Below, in pieces: positions 39,843 through 48,781 of a stretch of DNA of 64,000 nt. Below the pieces are notes generated by a model that was given only the letters and a program-made list of their open reading frames with translations, was not told where the DNA came from and searched no databases. Position 1 is the stretch's first letter; every line of letters begins with the position of its first letter. This DNA is from Bradyrhizobium sp. Tv2a-2 (GTDB lineage Bacteria > Pseudomonadota > Alphaproteobacteria > Rhizobiales > Xanthobacteraceae), in the NCBI RefSeq assembly GCF_000472425.1, contig NZ_AXAI01000003.1, forward strand, positions 250,156 through 314,155, read 5' to 3'. The translations under genes and the position numbers were made by a program.

Positions 39843-40181
39843 TCAGAGGGCCGCCGCATCCGCCTCGCCGGTGCGGATGCGAACCGCGTGGTCGAGGTTG
39901 ATGACGAAGATCTTGCCGTCGCCGATCTGGCCGGTCTTGGCGGCCGAGGTGATGGCATCGATGGTTTGGTCGACCTGGTCGGAGGCGACAGCGACCTCGA
40001 TTTTGATCTTGGGCAGGAAACTCACGGCATATTCGGCGCCGCGATAGATTTCAGTGTGGCCCTTCTGCCGGCCATATCCCTTGACTTCAGTTACCGTGAG
40101 ACCATGAACGCCAATGGCGGTCAGGGCGTCACGGACTTCCTCGAGCTTGAATGGCTTGATGATCGCCATAACAATTTTCAT
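39843..40181 (-). CDS. glnK: P-II nitrogen regulatory protein GlnK (copy 1)
   Basis: A 112-residue trimeric P-II protein that signals nitrogen and 2-oxoglutarate status and plugs Amt[21 protein letters not shown], the T-loop [20 protein letters not shown] with uridylylation site Tyr51, and [23 protein letters not shown] (ATP/2-OG loops) are all intact. It is the first gene of a glnK-amtB pair. A near-consensus sigma-54 promoter lies about 110 bases upstream, as expected for NtrC control. Confidence 0.97.
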   Translation of the reverse strand: MKIVMAIIKPFKLEEVRDALTAIGVHGLTVTEVKGYGRQKGHTEIYRGAEYAVSFLPKIKIEVAVASDQVDQTIDAITSAAKTGQIGDGKIFVINLDHAVRIRTGEADAAAL

Positions 40182-40645
40182 CGGTCCCTATCCCCGCTTG
40201 GGCCCGGTCCGGACGTGACCGGGCGTTATCGACTGAGGTTCACCACGCGGAGAAACAAATTCACGACGCGGGCACAGCCGGGACCCACAGAATCAAATGC
40301 CGTGCCAGAACGCGCGGTTTGTCTAACGGATTATGAACGCGAGCCTTTTCGTGCTTTTCGAGCGCAGTGCAAAAATGCGCTATTTGGTCGCGCCTAAATC
40401 ATAGTCACGCGTGATTAAAACGCGGGCAGGCCCTGACTCTCGACAAAATCCTGCTCACTGCGGCAGCAGCGGCATGCCGGCTGCCGGAATATGGGGCGTC
40501 CGGCCGAGTCAACGCGCTTTCCGCGCCGTTTTGAGCGCCGGTTCGAACGGGCCTCGTCCGGCCTTAGCTGCTTGATTGAGCTTGAACTTTCCCGGCAAGC
40601 GCCGACGCCATGGTCCAGCGCGGTCGTTTGGGCCGGATCATGCTC
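40182..40645. other. Intergenic region between the two glnK-amtB units
   Basis: This 464 bp region lies between the amtB copy 2 stop and the glnK copy 1 start. It carries the likely promoter of glnK copy 1 (sigma-54-like element at 40293-40307) and a palindrome TCACGCGTGA around 40404-40413. No coding region was recognised. Confidence 0.6.
40293..40307 (-). promoter_or_regulatory. Sigma-54-type promoter upstream of glnK copy 1
   Basis: On the minus strand TGGCACG-GCAT-TTGA matches the sigma-54 consensus TGGCACG-N4-TTGC except for the last base of the -12 element (GA rather than GC). Spacing is exact. It lies about 110 bases before the glnK start, leaving room for a leader. No NtrC sites were verified. 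Confidence 0.5.
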
Positions 40646-41956
40646 CTACTGCAGCGCCTCGCCATGCTGCGAGATGTCCAGGCCCTCGAGCTCGTGCTCC
40701 CGCGTTACCCGCAGCGGTATGAAAATGCTGACCAGCTTCAGGATCGCGTAGGTCACGCCCACGCACCACACCAGCGTGACGAGCACGCCATAGAACTGGA
40801 TCAACAATTGCTGCGGATGGCCTTCGATCAGCCCTGACACGCCGCCGATGGAGGCGGTCGCGAACACGCCGGCGAGCAATGTGCCGGTCATGCCGCCGAC
40901 GCCATGCACGCCGAACACATCGAGCGAGTCGTCATATTTGAAGCGATGCTTCAGCCAGGTACAGGCCCAGTAGCACACCGCGCCCGCGATCATGCCGATG
41001 ACAAGGCCCTGCCATGGCGTGACGAAACCGGATGCCGGCGTGATGGTGCCGAGACCGGCCACTGCACCGGAGATCATGCCGAGCACGGAAGGCTTCCTGC
41101 GCGCCGACCATTCGATGCCGCCCCAGACCAGCGCACCGGCACAGGCGGCAAGATGGGTGGCGATGATCGCCATTACCGCCCGCGAGTCGGCAGCCAGCGC
41201 CGAGCCGCCGTTGAAACCAAACCAGCCGACCCAGAGCAGCCCGGTGCCCATCACCGCGAGCGACAGATCGAACGGCGACAGGTTGTCATGGCCATAGCCC
41301 TGGCGGTTTCCCATCACCTTCGCCGCGACAAGCCCGCTGACACCGGCGGAGAGATGTACCACCAGGCCGCCGGCGAAATCGACAACGCCCATCGACGCAA
41401 GAAATCCGCCGCCCCAGATCCAATGCGCAAGCGGCACATAGACCAGGACGAACCAGAGAACCGAGAAGAACAGATAGGCGGAAAACCGCATCCGGTCGGC
41501 GACCGAGCCGGCGACCAGCGCCACCGTGATGATCGCGAAGGTCATCTGGTAGAGCATGAAAAGCGCTTCAGGAATGGTCTTTGCACTCGGGTGAACGCTG
41601 TCCATGCCCATGCCTGTGAGGAACAGTCGATCGAGCGTGCCGACCCATGGGCCGTCACCGGCGAACACCAGCGAATAGCCGAATGCGACCCAGAGGATCG
41701 AGACGATCATCACCGCGGCGAGGCTCTGCGCCATGGTCGCCAGCACATTCTTCTTGCGCACCATGCCCGAGTAGAACAGCGCAAGCCCCGGGATCGTCAT
41801 CATCAGCACCAGCGCAGTTGCGACGATCATCCAGGCCGTGTCGGCTGTGTTGATTCCGGACGGCGCGGCGAACGCCGGCGTCGCAAATGAACAGATCGCG
41901 CTCAGGCTGATCGTCGCAACAGCGCCGCGCGCTGGGCGAAGCAGGAATGCCCCCAT
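40646..41956 (-). CDS. amtB: Ammonium transporter AmtB (copy 2)
   Basis: A 436-residue Amt-family ammonium channel. After a signal-like segment (ISLSAICSFATPAFAAPSG) the motifs follow: ALFYSGMVRKKNVLATM, GGGFLASMGVVDFAGGLVVH, GWFGFNGGSALAADS, TPASGFVTPWQGLVIG and DVFGVHGVGGMTGTLLAGVF. It is of standard size and lacks the Ala-rich insertion found in copy 1. It lies 80 bp behind its own glnK. Both pairs face the same way, head to tail, consistent with an old tandem duplication that has diverged considerably. Confidence 0.96.
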   Translation of the reverse strand: MGAFLLRPARGAVATISLSAICSFATPAFAAPSGINTADTAWMIVATALVLMMTIPGLALFYSGMVRKKNVLATMAQSLAAVMIVSILWVAFGYSLVFAGDGPWVGTLDRLFLTGMGMDSVHPSAKTIPEALFMLYQMTFAIITVALVAGSVADRMRFSAYLFFSVLWFVLVYVPLAHWIWGGGFLASMGVVDFAGGLVVHLSAGVSGLVAAKVMGNRQGYGHDNLSPFDLSLAVMGTGLLWVGWFGFNGGSALAADSRAVMAIIATHLAACAGALVWGGIEWSARRKPSVLGMISGAVAGLGTITPASGFVTPWQGLVIGMIAGAVCYWACTWLKHRFKYDDSLDVFGVHGVGGMTGTLLAGVFATASIGGVSGLIEGHPQQLLIQFYGVLVTLVWCVGVTYAILKLVSIFIPLRVTREHELEGLDISQHGEALQ

Positions 41957-42036
41957 TGTCGTATCCCCGGCATTGTCTTGCGCGAGCCGCCGGCGCCGTT
42001 GCCGTCCGCGCGATGAGAAGATGAGAAAGAGAGGGT

Positions 42037-42405
<369 letters not shown>

Positions 42406-42586
42406 TCAGCGGCCCACTCCGCAATCTGGCATCTTTCTGGGCAAATGGCACAAAAAAGTTGCAAGGGTAAGAGGCTGTTGCGGCCTATTCCCAAGTTGCC
42501 CCCTGTACAGCACCGCACTGGCTCCCGCACAATGGTTCCAGCGGGCGTATTAGTCCCGTGAGTCCAGTGTTTTCATGAGGGACGAA

Positions 42587-43453
42587 ATGGCCGAAAGATC
42601 GTGGTTTTTTGCGGCGAGCGGGCAGCAGCAGGGCCCCTATGGCGAGGCGCAATTTCGCGACCTGATCGCCCGCGGCGCGGTGACAGCGGATACGTTGGTC
42701 TGGAGCGAGGGCATGGCTGGCTGGCAAAAGGCCGGCGAAGTCCCCGGGCTGTTTTCCGCCTCTTCGACTCCCCCAGTAATTGCACGTGCCGGCGGTGCCG
42801 TCATGGGCGCCGGCGGCTATGGCGGTGGCACGCTATCGATCGATTTCGGCATCCTGGACTATGTCTGGCGGACCATCGTGTTCGCCATCGGCGTCGGCCT
42901 CGTCATTCCAGCGCCGTGGGCGATCGTCTGGTATTTCAACTGGCTGCTTTCCTGTGTGCACGTTCCGGGACGGCCCAATCTCTCCTTCACCGGGCAACCG
43001 ATGACGCTCTTGCCGTGGGTCCTGGGCATAGCGGTGCTCTACGCCCTGATCTACTGGGTGGACGCGCAGGGGCTGAGCAATGCGATGTCGCTGGTCTGGA
43101 TCGCCCTCGACTGGCTCTTCATCCGCTGGTTCGTCGCCAATCTTGCCTCGAATGGCCAGCCTCTGGGGCTCAAATTCGCAGGCTCGTTCTGGGCCTATCT
43201 CGGTTGGAACATCCTGCTCGGCCTTTCCGTCATCACCATCGTCGGCTGGGCCTGGGTCGCTGCCGCGATGATGCGCTGGTACTGCCGCAGAATCGAAGGC
43301 ACGCGGCGACAGGTCGTCTTCAAGGGTACGGGCCTGGAATATCTGTGGCGCGGCATCGTCACGGCGATCGCAAGCGCCTTCATCATTCCGATTCCATGGG
43401 TTGCCCGCTGGATGGCGCGCTGGATCGCGTCGCAGACGCAGCTCGTTGAGTAA
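42587..43453 (+). CDS. GYF_2 (DUF4339) domain membrane protein with repeated DUF898-like units
   Basis: A 288-residue protein starting at the ATG at 42587, which follows GAGGGACGAA. Residues 4-54 form a GYF_2/DUF4339 domain (WFFAASGQQQGPYGEAQFRD ... EGMAGWQKAGEVPGL), a putative proline-rich peptide-binding module. The rest is membranous, with at least three related blocks sharing a W-R/N-x-L...IP-PWA-x-x-W-x-x-x-W pattern (LDYVWRTIVFAIGVGLVIP, FWAYLGWNILLGLSVITIV, LEYLWRGIVTAIASAFIIP), like DUF898 repeats. Function is unknown. It stands alone between glnK and tesB. Confidence 0.8.
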   Translation: MAERSWFFAASGQQQGPYGEAQFRDLIARGAVTADTLVWSEGMAGWQKAGEVPGLFSASSTPPVIARAGGAVMGAGGYGGGTLSIDFGILDYVWRTIVFAIGVGLVIPAPWAIVWYFNWLLSCVHVPGRPNLSFTGQPMTLLPWVLGIAVLYALIYWVDAQGLSNAMSLVWIALDWLFIRWFVANLASNGQPLGLKFAGSFWAYLGWNILLGLSVITIVGWAWVAAAMMRWYCRRIEGTRRQVVFKGTGLEYLWRGIVTAIASAFIIPIPWVARWMARWIASQTQLVE

Positions 43454-43575
43454 CGGATGACGAGCCAGACTCCGGCGATGAGATCCAGCTCAATTGCGCC
43501 TCCCGGTACACCTCTCCCGACGGGGAGAAGTGAACCGGCGTCTAATGCGAAACGGTCACCAACTCTCATCGTCAT

Positions 43576-44436
43576 CTACTTCCGCTCGCGCACCGAGCCT
43601 TCCTGGGCGACGGAAGCCACCAGCGTCCCATCAGGCTTGAAGATCAGCCCGCGCGTCAGGCCGCGGCCGCCCTGCGCGCTCGGCGAATCCTGGGCGTAAA
43701 GCAGCCATTCGTCGGCGCGGAACGGGCGGTGAAACCACATCGCATGGTCGAGGCTCGCCGGCATCATGCGCTTGTCGAACAGCGTGCGGCCATAGCGCGC
43801 CATCACGGCATCGAGCAGCGAGAAATCCGAAGCATAGGCGAGAGCGCACATATGAAGCGCCGGATCGTCGGGCAGCGTCGCGGCGGTCTTGATCCAGACA
43901 TGGATGCGGCCGTCGTCGATCCTCTGGCCGAAATAGCGGCCGAGTTCGACCGGGCGCAGTTCGATCGGGCGATCGGACTCGTAATAGCGGCGGATGAACT
44001 CCGGCATCTCGCGGAACATCGGCTGCTTCGCGACCTCTTCCGCAGTGAGCTTCTCGGGCGGCGGCACGTCCGGCATCTTGTCCTGATGGTCGAAGGCGCC
44101 CTCCTCCTCGGCATGGAACGACACCATGATCGAGAAGATCGCGTTGCCATGCTGGATCGCCGTGACGCGCCGCGTCGAATAGCTCTTGCCGTCACGCAAG
44201 CGCTCGACCTGATAGATGATCGGCACCTGAGGGTCGCCGGGCAGGATGAAATAGCAATGCAGCGAATGCGGCAGCCGGCCCTCGACGGTGCGGCAGGCCG
44301 CGACCATCGCCTGCCCGATCACCTGTCCGCCGAACACCCGCTGCCAGCTGGTCTTCGGGCTATTGCCGCGGAACAGGTTCACCTCGATTGGTTCGATGTC
44401 GAGAATGGCGAGCAGGTCGATCAGGCTTTTGGACAT
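43576..44436 (-). CDS. tesB: Acyl-CoA thioesterase II TesB
   Basis: Double hot-dog thioesterase hydrolysing medium- and long-chain acyl-CoA. From the ATG at 44436 the product has 286 residues. MSKSLIDLLAILDIEPIEVN, FRGNSPKTSWQRVFGGQVIG, LHCYFILPGDP and the second-domain MPASLDHAMWFHRPFRADEW and DSPSAQGGRGLTRGLIF match TesB, including the catalytic Asp, Thr/Ser and Gln positions. The frame is open upstream to 44613, but that part is read from a palindromic repeat and is not conserved. Confidence 0.94.
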   Translation of the reverse strand: MSKSLIDLLAILDIEPIEVNLFRGNSPKTSWQRVFGGQVIGQAMVAACRTVEGRLPHSLHCYFILPGDPQVPIIYQVERLRDGKSYSTRRVTAIQHGNAIFSIMVSFHAEEEGAFDHQDKMPDVPPPEKLTAEEVAKQPMFREMPEFIRRYYESDRPIELRPVELGRYFGQRIDDGRIHVWIKTAATLPDDPALHMCALAYASDFSLLDAVMARYGRTLFDKRMMPASLDHAMWFHRPFRADEWLLYAQDSPSAQGGRGLTRGLIFKPDGTLVASVAQEGSVRERK

Positions 44437-44454
44437 ATCCGGTTCCAGTGCTCC

Positions 44455-44550
44455 GTCATTCCGGGGCGCTCGCGAGCAGCGAGCGGACCCGGAAATCCAG
44501 AAGTTGCGGCGCGAGATTCCGGGTTCACGCTTCGCGTGCCCCGGAATGAC
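44455..44550. repeat. Palindromic repeat between tesB and the UbiH-like gene
   Basis: Thirteen-base perfect inverted arms GTCATTCCGGGGC (44455-44467) and GCCCCGGAATGAC (44538-44550), with internal symmetric segments (GAGATTCCGGG / CCCGGAAATC). It resembles the dispersed CCGGAATGAC elements of rhizobial chromosomes. No second full copy is in the window. Confidence 0.75.
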
Positions 44551-44634
44551 GACCTGGGCCTTCGAGGCCCTTGTTTCGCCCATCTGTTTCGCCCAGGTAT
44601 AGGCTGAGGGCAAGACCGGAAGGCGAACAGGCTG

Positions 44635-45855
44635 ATGTCAGGACAGGCAGGTATTGTGATCGGGGGCGGTGCGTTTGCGGGGCTGGCGCTGGCGCTCGCC
44701 TTGCGCCAGGGCCTTGGGCCCGAAGTGCCCGTCATTGTCGCCGATCCCGCATTGGCGACCCGCCCGAGCCGCGATCCGCGCGCCACCGCGATTGTCGCCG
44801 CCTGCCGGCGACTGTTTGCGACCATCGGGGTTTGGGACGAGGTGGCCGGCGAGGCGCAGCCGATCCTCGACATGGTGGTCACCGATTCCAAGCTGCACGA
44901 TGCAACGCGGCCGGTGTTCTTGACCTTTGCCGGTCATGTCGAGCCGGGCGAACCCTTCGCGCATATGGTCGAGAACCGCCATTTGATCGACGCGCTGGTC
45001 AGGCACGCCGAGGCGGCCGGTGTCGAGCTCAAGGCCACCGCGGTCGAAAGCTATGATGCGCGGCCCGATGGCATCGACGTCACGCTGGCCGATGGCAGTC
45101 GCATTGCCGCGAGCCTTCTGGTCGCCGCCGATGGCGCCCGCTCCAGGCTGCGCGAGCGCGCGGGCATCCCGACCCATGGCTGGGACTATGATCAGTCCGG
45201 CATTGTCGTCACCGTTGGCCATGAGCGCGATCATGATGGCCGCGCCGAGGAGCATTTTCTCCCGGCCGGTCCGTTCGCGATCCTGCCGCTGAAGGGAAAA
45301 CGCTCCTCGTTGGTGTGGACCGAGAAGCGCAGTGAAGCTGCACGCATCATCGGTCTATCCGAGGAGGAATTCCTGCCCGAACTCGAAGAGCGTTTTGGGC
45401 TGCATCTCGGCGAGATCAAGCTGCTCGACAAGCCGCGCGCGTTCCCCCTCTCCTATTTCGTCGCGCGCTCGTTCGTCGCTGATCGCCTTGCCCTGATCGG
45501 TGACGCCGCGCATGTCATTCATCCGATCGCGGGCCAGGGCCTCAATATGGGCCTGAAGGATGTCGCGGCTCTGGCCGAGGTCGTGGTCGACGCCGCGCGG
45601 CTTGGCATGGACATTGGACAAGCCGATGTAATCGAGCGCTACCAGCGCTGGCGCCGCTTCGACACCATGGCGATGGGCGTCGCCACCAACTCGCTCAACT
45701 TCCTGTTCTCCAACAAGTCGACCCTGCTCCGCACCGTGCGCGACATCGGCCTCGGCGTCGTCGACCGTACCCCGCCGCTGAAGAACCTGTTCATCCGCCA
45801 GGCAGCGGGGTTGACCGGCGAAGTGCCGCGGTTGTTGAAGGGCGAGGCGCTTTGA
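44635..45855 (+). CDS. FAD-dependent UbiH/UbiF-family ubiquinone biosynthesis hydroxylase
   Basis: A 406-residue flavoprotein monooxygenase. The N-terminal dinucleotide motif IVIGGGAFAGLALALALR, the middle LLVAADGARSRLRERAGIPT (DG motif) and the second FAD motif LIGDAAHVIHPIAGQGLNMG are the three signatures of the aromatic hydroxylase family. DVAALAEVVVDAARLG follows, as in UbiH/UbiF/Coq6. It should hydroxylate a ubiquinone ring precursor; which ring position cannot be told from sequence reading. It ends one base before the stop of the convergent hydrolase gene. Confidence 0.92.
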   Translation: MSGQAGIVIGGGAFAGLALALALRQGLGPEVPVIVADPALATRPSRDPRATAIVAACRRLFATIGVWDEVAGEAQPILDMVVTDSKLHDATRPVFLTFAGHVEPGEPFAHMVENRHLIDALVRHAEAAGVELKATAVESYDARPDGIDVTLADGSRIAASLLVAADGARSRLRERAGIPTHGWDYDQSGIVVTVGHERDHDGRAEEHFLPAGPFAILPLKGKRSSLVWTEKRSEAARIIGLSEEEFLPELEERFGLHLGEIKLLDKPRAFPLSYFVARSFVADRLALIGDAAHVIHPIAGQGLNMGLKDVAALAEVVVDAARLGMDIGQADVIERYQRWRRFDTMAMGVATNSLNFLFSNKSTLLRTVRDIGLGVVDRTPPLKNLFIRQAAGLTGEVPRLLKGEAL

Positions 45856-46785
45856 TCAGCGTCCCGCGCCCTCCAGAATGAACGCGGCCACCTCGTCAAT
45901 CATGTCGCGATCGAGCGGCCGGTCGGACTGGCCGTAGGCCGCGAGATTGTCGGCATCGTTGGTGACGTCGACCAGCACGTGGTTCATGTCGGGCTCCCAC
46001 GCCGTCTTGGCCTGGGGTGCGGCGGTGGAGAGTGCGATCATGTCGACGCGCGCGAGCTGCAGGTCGCGGCCGCCGGCGACAATCAGGATCGGTAGCGTCA
46101 GCTTTTGCAGCGGGTCGATCGGATCCTGGTTGAAAGATGAGGCAAGGCTTGGCTGCATCGCGGGCGGGATCGGCAGGCCTTGCGGCGGCGGATCGACGAT
46201 CTGGCCGGCCATGATGGTATCGACCGCCTTGGCGATCGGCGCATAGGCCTCCGGCGAGAGCTTCTTCTCCAGTTGCGCCTTCAACAGGTCGCCCTGCTTG
46301 CGCGCGGCGGTGGCGAGCAGCACCAGGCGGTCAGCGGTCTGTTGCTGCGCGGCAAGGATCGCGACCAGCCCGCCCTCGCTATGCCCGACCAGGATGATTT
46401 TCGAGAATTTTCCGCTGTCGCGCAAATATTTCGCCAGCGCGGAGGCATCCTGCACAAAGTCCTTGAAGCGGAAATCTTCCGGCTTGCCGAACTCAGGCTT
46501 CCAGCCGCCCGCCCCGCGCTTGTCATAGCGCGGCGTTGCGATGTTGTGCGCGACCAGCTGATCGGACAGCTTTTTCAGCGTGGCGGGCTTCATCTGCGGC
46601 CCGTTGCCGTCATGATCGACGGTTCCGGAGCCCGCGATCAGCAGCGCAACCGGTGGTTTCTCGACACCGGCGGGCATCGTCAGGACGGCGTCGATGGCGG
46701 CGACGGTGACCTTGGTCTCCTCGGCGGAAGCGTTCGCAGCGAATGCGGCGAGCAAGGCAGCGATGCCGGCGAGCGCGGTGCGCAT
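45856..46785 (-). CDS. Exported alpha/beta hydrolase
   Basis: A 309-residue secreted hydrolase. A Sec signal peptide (MRTALAGIAALLAAFAANASA-E) is followed by an alpha/beta fold: VALLIAGSGTVDHDGNG (oxyanion region), ATPRYDKRGAGGWKPE, and the nucleophile elbow VGHSEGGLVAILAA with catalytic Ser. Near the end ILIVAGGRDLQLARVD supplies the Asp, and MNHVLVDV the His. It resembles periplasmic esterase/peptidase-like proteins; the substrate is unknown. A TTG at 46800 would place the start too far upstream. It begins seven bases after the Trm112 gene. Confidence 0.9.
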   Translation of the reverse strand: MRTALAGIAALLAAFAANASAEETKVTVAAIDAVLTMPAGVEKPPVALLIAGSGTVDHDGNGPQMKPATLKKLSDQLVAHNIATPRYDKRGAGGWKPEFGKPEDFRFKDFVQDASALAKYLRDSGKFSKIILVGHSEGGLVAILAAQQQTADRLVLLATAARKQGDLLKAQLEKKLSPEAYAPIAKAVDTIMAGQIVDPPPQGLPIPPAMQPSLASSFNQDPIDPLQKLTLPILIVAGGRDLQLARVDMIALSTAAPQAKTAWEPDMNHVLVDVTNDADNLAAYGQSDRPLDRDMIDEVAAFILEGAGR

Positions 46786-46792
46786 GCGAAGC

Positions 46793-46987
46793 CTAGTCAA
46801 TCTTGCGCGCCTCTTCCGGGAGCATGATCGGGATGCCGTCGCGAATCGGATAGGCGAGCCTGGCTGAACGCGAGATCAGCTCCTGCTTCACTGCATCGAA
46901 TTCGAGCGGGCCCTTGGTCACAGGGCAGACCAGGATTTCGAGCAGCTTGGGATCGACAGTGTTTTCGGGGCGTTCAGGCGCGGTCAT
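46793..46987 (-). CDS. Trm112 family protein
   Basis: A 64-residue protein with the bacterial Trm112/YcaR pattern: [41 protein letters not shown] and PEEAR. It has one Cys in the LVCP motif rather than a full zinc site. Homologues stabilise methyltransferases in eukaryotes; the bacterial partner is unclear. In many rhizobia it lies directly after a LON-domain gene and a thioredoxin gene. Here a tetR gene and a divergent membrane-protein gene lie in between. Confidence 0.92.
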   Translation of the reverse strand: MTAPERPENTVDPKLLEILVCPVTKGPLEFDAVKQELISRSARLAYPIRDGIPIMLPEEARKID

Positions 46988-47001
46988 ATCGGGAGCTCCG
47001 G

Positions 47002-47580
47002 CTATCTGCCGGCTTCTAGCACAGCTCGCGCCCGCGTGTCGTCCAGCGCCAGGGCCATCCCCATTAACTCGTCAAGGACCGCCTCTTGCCGCGTCTTCGG
47101 CAGCGGCTTGTCGGACAGCGCATAGCCGATAAAGGCCCAATAAAGGATCTGCGCCCGCGCCTGCGCGATTTCCGCCGGCAGTCCGGCGTCCCGCAGCAAC
47201 ATAGAGACATAATCCAGCCGGCGGCGGTCGATCGCCTGCACCGCGCTGCGGGCCTGTGCATCTGATGTCGCCCAGCTTCGCACCGCCCTCTCCAGAGCGA
47301 GCCGCCCGGAAAAGGTCCGGCGCAGCAACAGCCGAATCGGGCTTTCGCCGGCGGGCGCGGACTCGAGGTCGGCAATGATGCGCTCGGCGGCGACCTCGCG
47401 CCAATGCGCAAGCACCGCAGCATGAAAGGCGTTGAGGTCGGCGAAATGCCAATAGAAGCTGCCGCGCGATACCTTGAGCGCCTTCGAAAGCGGCTCGGCC
47501 TTGAGCGCCGTGAAGCCGCTTGCCGCAAGCGCTTTCAGGCCGGCGTCGAGCCAGTCCTTTGCCGAGAGCTGATCTGCCAT
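47002..47580 (-). CDS. TetR/AcrR family repressor
   Basis: A 192-residue regulator from the ATG at 47580. The N-terminal HTH (about 6-52) reads [50 protein letters not shown], a clear TetR pattern ending in the Y-W-H-F motif. A helical ligand-binding domain follows ([31 protein letters not shown]). Two related palindromes in the 92 bp gap to the divergent membrane-protein gene (47590-47607 and 47631-47654) are the expected operators, so it probably represses itself and that gene. The inducer is unknown. Confidence 0.93.
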   Translation of the reverse strand: MADQLSAKDWLDAGLKALAASGFTALKAEPLSKALKVSRGSFYWHFADLNAFHAAVLAHWREVAAERIIADLESAPAGESPIRLLLRRTFSGRLALERAVRSWATSDAQARSAVQAIDRRRLDYVSMLLRDAGLPAEIAQARAQILYWAFIGYALSDKPLPKTRQEAVLDELMGMALALDDTRARAVLEAGR

Positions 47581-47589
47581 GATGCCGCA

Positions 47590-47607
47590 CCATACACTAC
47601 TGTATTG
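47590..47607. promoter_or_regulatory. TetR operator O2 (imperfect)
   Basis: CCATACA-CTAC-TGTATTG matches the core of operator O1 at 15 of 18 positions. It lies 10 bases upstream of the tetR start, where it would block tetR expression. Confidence 0.7.
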
Positions 47608-47630
47608 ACAGATGCCAGCGGGAGGCGCAC

Positions 47631-47654
47631 ATACCATACAGTGCTGTATGGTAT
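47631..47654. promoter_or_regulatory. TetR operator O1 (24 bp perfect palindrome)
   Basis: Perfect inverted arms ATACCATACAG / CTGTATGGTAT around a two-base centre. It ends 18 bases before the start of the divergent 116-residue membrane-protein gene and lies 44 bases, centre to centre, from O2. Confidence 0.88.
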
Positions 47655-47672
47655 GGAGCATGGAGGCGTTCA

Positions 47673-48023
47673 ATGCGCGATATCCTGCTGCAATGTGCGG
47701 GGCTGCTTGCCGTCGTCGCCTCGCTTACGCATGGCGTGCTTGGCGAAACGAAGGTTTTCGCCCGCGCCACGATCGAGCCGAAACGGGTCGCCGCGCTCGT
47801 CCGCGCCGTCTGGCAGGCCGGCACCGTCGCCTGGATTGCTGGCGGGGTGCTGCTGCTGGCGGCGCCCTGGATGGGCTCGGATACGGCGCGGCACTGGATC
47901 ATCGTGACCTTCGCGGTGGTGTTCGCCTCCGCCGCGCTGGGCAATGCCTGGGCGCTGCGCGGCCGCCATTTCGGCTGGATCGCCATGAGCGCCGTGGTGG
48001 CACTCGCAGTCGCCGGCTATTGA
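47673..48023 (+). CDS. Small four-helix membrane protein under TetR control
   Basis: A 116-residue protein with about four hydrophobic segments (LLQCAGLLAVVASLTHGVLG, GTVAWIAGGVLLLAAPWMG, WIIVTFAVVFASAALGNAWA, GWIAMSAVVALAVAGY). A short polar loop between helices one and two (ETKVFARATIEPKRVAALVR) is the only hydrophilic stretch. I do not recognise a named family. It faces tetR across two operators, so it is the likely target gene. Small size and regulation are compatible with a transport accessory or stress protein, but nothing shows this directly. Confidence 0.82.
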   Translation: MRDILLQCAGLLAVVASLTHGVLGETKVFARATIEPKRVAALVRAVWQAGTVAWIAGGVLLLAAPWMGSDTARHWIIVTFAVVFASAALGNAWALRGRHFGWIAMSAVVALAVAGY

Positions 48024-48082
48024 AATCGGCATGGCTACAGCGCTGGTGACGTGCGGTCACGCCGTGACCTACGAAACGCGCG

Positions 48083-48757
48083 CTACTGCAGCGGCGGGTC
48101 GCCGCTGGTACGCTTCTTGGCGAGATCGATCTCGGTGATGGCGATCAGGATCTCGGCGCGGGTCTTCAGGTCAGGCGCTTCCAGCATCGCCTGCTTCTCC
48201 GCGGGACCATAAGGCGACATCATCGCCAGCGCATTCACCAGCGCTTCGTTGGGCGCATTCTCGATGCCTTCCCAATCGACGCTGAGATTGTTGGCCTTCA
48301 GAAAATCCGACAGCACGGCAAGCAGCGCCTCGCGGTCGACGGCGTCCTCGCCCTTGCGCGCGGTGAAATCGTCGATGAAGGGGAAATAGTCGACCTTGCA
48401 CTGCCGATAGGCGGTCAGCACGGTCATCTCCTCGACCACCCTGAAGCGGCAAACGCCGGTCAGCTCCAGGATGTAACGGCCGTCGCCGGTCTCGGCGAGC
48501 TGGGTGATGCGCCCGACACATCCGATGCTAAACAGCACCGGCCGCTCTTCGCTCCGCGAGTGGGCGGCGTCGGGCTGGATCATGCCGATCAGACGGTGGC
48601 CGTCGCGGAAGGCATCGTCCACCATCGACAGGTAGCGCTGCTCGAAAATGTTGAGCGGCATCTGCCCGCGCGGCAGCAGCAAGGCGCCCGGCAGCGGAAA
48701 CACGGGGATCACCTCGGGAAGGTCGCCGGGCCCGCGATAGTCGGCGTTGATCGGCAT
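48083..48757 (-). CDS. LON peptidase substrate-binding domain protein
   Basis: A 224-residue protein that is only the N-terminal (LON substrate-binding) domain of Lon. LPEVIPVFPLPGALLLPRGQ and MPLNIFEQRYLSMVDDAFR are the diagnostic start; GCVGRITQLAETGDGRYILE and LTGVCRFRV continue the PUA-like barrel. A helical bundle forms the C-terminus. No ATPase or protease domain is present, as in other stand-alone members, whose function is unknown. It lies 24 bases after the thioredoxin gene. Confidence 0.93.
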   Translation of the reverse strand: MPINADYRGPGDLPEVIPVFPLPGALLLPRGQMPLNIFEQRYLSMVDDAFRDGHRLIGMIQPDAAHSRSEERPVLFSIGCVGRITQLAETGDGRYILELTGVCRFRVVEEMTVLTAYRQCKVDYFPFIDDFTARKGEDAVDREALLAVLSDFLKANNLSVDWEGIENAPNEALVNALAMMSPYGPAEKQAMLEAPDLKTRAEILIAITEIDLAKKRTSGDPPLQ

Positions 48758-48781
48758 TACCCGCCCCGGTGATCTCTGGAG

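Noticed and set aside
37713..40397. An 894-codon open frame on the plus strand
   Set aside because: It is antisense to the GFA, amtB and glnK genes, which have full family signatures; the frame is an artefact of GC-rich third positions.
40404..40413. TCACGCGTGA palindrome compared with parS
   Set aside because: The core is CACGCGTG, not CACGTG, and the flanks do not match parS; possible local operator only.
42446..42463. TGGCAC ... TTGCA sigma-54-like element upstream of glnK copy 2
   Set aside because: The spacer is seven bases instead of five and it lies on the plus strand, facing away from glnK.
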